From positions 4,161,501-4,225,500 of the forward strand of contig NC_084938.1 in the NCBI RefSeq assembly GCF_958298935.1: a DNA stretch of 64,000 nucleotides, in the 5' to 3' direction. Below the pieces are notes generated by a model. It was not told the origin of the DNA and ran no database searches. It worked only from the letters and a program-made list of their open reading frames with translations. Of this stretch, positions 61,801 through 64,000 are shown one piece after another (positions within the stretch are counted from its first letter, which is position 1; every line of letters begins with the position of its first letter). Both the position numbers and the translations under genes were made by a program. The DNA is from Phragmites australis. Its lineage: Eukaryota; Streptophyta; Magnoliopsida; Poales; Poaceae.

Positions 61801-62060
61801 AGGAACTTGCCGCCCGGGAGGGACGTGGCTTGGCCCAAGCCGTGGCCGAGCATGTCCTGGCCTGCTACCGAAGCAGGGACCCGGACTTCCCATTGGAGCC
61901 GGCGCGGGAGGGAGTGGTCGAGGCTGAGGAGGAGGTCGCCCGAGCAGCGGTTAGGAGTACCGCCTCTGCGGTGGCGGCCGGCTTCAGGCGAGAGGTGCCG
62001 CCACCGCCAGCCCCCGGGGACGACTCAGAGGACTCAGCCGACGCCTCTGCCGCTGACTAG
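58818..62060 (+). CDS. Antisense ORF of the gypsy element, 1054 aa, one intron
   Basis: Two exons, 58818-60229 and 60308-62060, join across a 78-nt intron (CG|GTGAGT ... CCCGTAG|GCC) into an unbroken 3165-nt frame. Residues about 55-255 (GRTVLFTSFVAAGLVPPFSA, then VLETYGIQMAHLSPNSVVAL and LCEMFVGVMP...) match the plant family called putative gypsy-type transposon (PF04195). Next is a low-complexity Pro/Ala/Glu region. Exon 2 encodes a long Arg/Glu/Ala-rich coiled coil with RREGEL-type heptads (about 61330-61410), and an acidic C-terminus. GC content is far above the flanking copia DNA. The strand is opposite to the element's pol, matching the additional antisense ORFs known in Tat/Retand-lineage elements. 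Function is unknown. The absence of lesions suggests recent insertion or selection. Confidence 0.8.
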
Positions 62061-63690
62061 GCCTTCGGCGCCCTTTTTTCTTTTGTTGTAGATGCAGGAG
62101 TGAATATTAGGAGTGAACCCTTAGAAAAATGCTTTGTCTATGTCTTGTGAATATAATGGCAGCTTTTCCTTGGGCTCGCAACTCCAATTTCTCTGTATGC
62201 TTGATGTTTCCTCTGGCGCTCCGCCTGGAAGTCCCGAGGAGTACTCAGTCGGGCCGCTCCCGACCTTCCCATCCCCGAGAAATGAAGTTGTTCTGGTTGC
62301 TGGCGTTGGCGCAGCCAGCCTTCAAGCTCTCGCGAGTCCGTACTGCCTAGTTTAAGAAACAAAGACACAGACTCCCTTGCTCGGGAGATGGAACGGCCCT
62401 GCCCGGAACACGCCGTGCCCAGCGGACACCTTTTCACTTTGCGACCACTCAGCCGGTAGAAGGGAGACGCGTGTGAGCGAGAATGTGACCAAGAGTCCTC
62501 GCGGTCCGGTGGTGCCCGGGCTCAAAAAGGGCCGGACCGAGCACTGACAGCCTGCCCCCAAGGCCTGAGCTCCGGACTACTCGAGCAGCTCGAGTGATAG
62601 GATTACCCAGGGCACCTGAGGACCCGGTAGTGCTCGGGGTCCTTAAGAGCGGACCGAACACCACGACCACCACGAAGGGCTTCGGTCAGACGTTACCGCA
62701 CGCACGGTACTCCTTTCTACGAGCCGCTCTGTCGTTCTGGAAAAAAGCCGACACGCGGCAGGGTTTTTGCGTGCCAAGAGACCACCTCACCGAGCAGATT
62801 AAAGCGCAAGAGCCCCCGAGAATGACTCGGGAACATAAATTTACTGAAAGCAGACTTGTCTGAACATAACCACTCACCGGACAGCCGTCGGCCTTCCGGC
62901 CAGCCGACCCAGAAGGGGTTGATTCCGAGCTCGGGGGCCCGGGGACTTGATCCTTTCAACGGAGCGCCCGAGCGCCCAGAGTCATACGAGGCTCCTAGGG
63001 TCGGGTGATCTCGACCACCCAAAGACCCTTGGGCCGACCAGAGACCGGGGCATTGAAGCCCTCGCGGCCGAACTGCTTGTGATTGCCGACCTGTGACTTA
63101 AGAGAGAGAATATAGAATTTCTTTGTCTGGTGCGCTCTGTTAGTGCGGTACTTGCCATAGACTGCTCTCGTTTTTTCGACCCGAGACCTCTCGAATACCC
63201 GAACCGGCAGACAAAGGCGGACAGAGGCATAACCTAGAGGTCCTATGGTTCGGTGGCGCCCGGGTATGACAGGCCAGACCGAGCACCGACAGCCCGCTCC
63301 GAGGGCCTGAGCTCCGGCCTACTCGAGCAGCTCGAGTGATGGGATTACTCAGAGCGCCCCGAAACTCGGTTAGTGCCCGGGAGCCCGTCACGACACCGAA
63401 CACCACAGCCTACCATGTCGGACGTAAGTCAGCGGCGACTGCTCGCATGTATACCGATTGGGATTCTTTTGTCAACGGGAAAAAATGAGAGAGCGAACTT
63501 TTTCTCGCACAACCGAGCACCTCACCAGACAGATTAAACATAGGGAATCCAGAGATATAATTTGACATAGTGATTGCTTATTAAAATACTGAATGTACGA
63601 TATTTACAAGGTTGCGTGACAGCAATTTACCACACGGGGCGAAGCCTCCAGACTGCTCGGGCGGGGAGAAGCCCCCGGCCTTATCAACCT
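62061..63690 (-). other. Non-coding interior of the gypsy element
   Basis: There is no convincing frame. It contains two diverged copies of a module, at about 62509-62870 and 63250-63590, offset by about 740 bp. Confidence 0.6.
62509..63590. repeat. Duplicated module (offset about 740 bp)
   Basis: Both copies contain in order GGTGSYGCCCGGG, CCGAGCACYGACAGCC, GGCCTGAGCTCCGG, CTACTCGAGCAGCTCGAGTG (a palindrome), GGATTAC, CCGAACACCAC, and AGCAGATTAAA/GACAGATTAAA near the end. They are diverged and unequal in length. Confidence 0.75.
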
Positions 63691-63709
63691 GAACCGCGAG
63701 CTTGACCGT

Positions 63710-63800
63710 CTACGGGTAGAAGCGTCGAAGATGCTCGATGTTCCACGGATTCGGGAGTGGCTGCCCTTCCTCCGTAGTCAACCTGAAAGAACCTGCCCGG
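63710..63800 (-). CDS. C-terminal end of Ty3/gypsy pol (partial)
   Basis: On the minus strand the frame reads AGSFRLTTEEGQPLPNPWNI then EHLRRFYP and a TAG at 63710-63712. This is the characteristic C-terminal end of the integrase part of grass gypsy polyproteins. Further upstream (rightward) the reading becomes hard to follow within the last 200 bp, so the frame may be damaged or interrupted there. It sets the orientation of the whole element as minus. Confidence 0.7.
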
Positions 63801-64000
63801 GGTAGGGTCTCGAGGTGATCCAGAGGCGGACCTAGCGGCCGGGGCCCCGACCATCTGCTGGGGGTCGGAGAGTACGCCGGCAGCGGCGGCGCTGATGGGC
63901 CCAGCGCCCTGATCCCCTTGGGCGGGAAAAAACCTCTTGGTCGTGGGGCGGCGTTCCGTTACTGGAAGTGGAGCCGGAACGCTGGAGACGGTGCCCACCG

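Noticed and set aside
1..64000. CRISPR array, prophage or bacterial operon
   Set aside because: No such structure is present. Introns, plant gene families and retroelements show this is plant nuclear DNA; the regular 73-bp array is contiguous, without spacers.

Overview
The window is nuclear DNA of a flowering plant, almost certainly a grass. Evidence: plant-type intron/exon structures with GT/AG borders, a plant nuclear tRNA-Trp, GC-rich 5' coding exons, and grass-type transposons (Ty1/copia and Ty3/gypsy LTR elements, L1-like LINEs, MULEs, hAT- and Tourist-like MITEs). I could not place it to species.

Four host protein genes can be rebuilt exon by exon as uninterrupted frames. They are an Elongin A homologue (minus, 2766-7697, 6 exons, 237 aa), phosphopantothenate-cysteine ligase (plus, 14308-20118, 9 exons, 320 aa), the WD40 mRNA-export factor RAE1 (minus, 36036-42066, 11 exons, 343 aa) and a TGA-type bZIP factor (minus, 44522-46173, 6 coding exons, 371 aa). 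tRNA-Trp(CCA) lies at 13977-14048, 260 bp before the ligase. At the left edge is a decayed THADA/DUF2428 gene (1-2135) with frame changes and a stop. It converges on Elongin A.

Much of the rest is mobile DNA, often inside host introns. Elongin A intron 3 holds an AT-rich tandem duplication and two related elements filled with AGTAGT-like repeats. Ligase intron 7 holds a 5'-truncated LINE with a 15-bp target duplication, itself split by a hAT-like MITE. A RAE1 intron holds a hAT-like MITE with a perfect 8-bp duplication. From 22.4 to 34.5 kb come a TIR element, two minus-strand copia LTR remnants, a decayed RPA70-like gene with amplified lysine-rich exons, and a dead LINE. A MULE with long TIRs and a perfect 9-bp duplication follows at 34674-35485.

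From 49.3 kb to the right edge is a nested LTR stack. Copia A (LTR about 49280-51227) is split in its leader by copia B (51278-56472, gag only, pol deleted). A few hundred bases further on, copia A gag is cut by a minus-strand Ty3/gypsy element of Tat/Retand-like layout. That element shows its 3' LTR (56882-58297) with six 73-bp G-box repeats, then a large intact spliced ORF on the opposite strand (58818-62060, 1054 aa) with its own TATA box, a duplicated non-coding module, and the C-terminal end of pol on the minus strand at about 63.7-63.8 kb. The rest lies beyond the window.

The most notable structures are the intact antisense gene inside the gypsy element, the G-box repeat array in its LTR, and the CCGGATGGTCCGG-type arrays shared by otherwise different copia LTRs.
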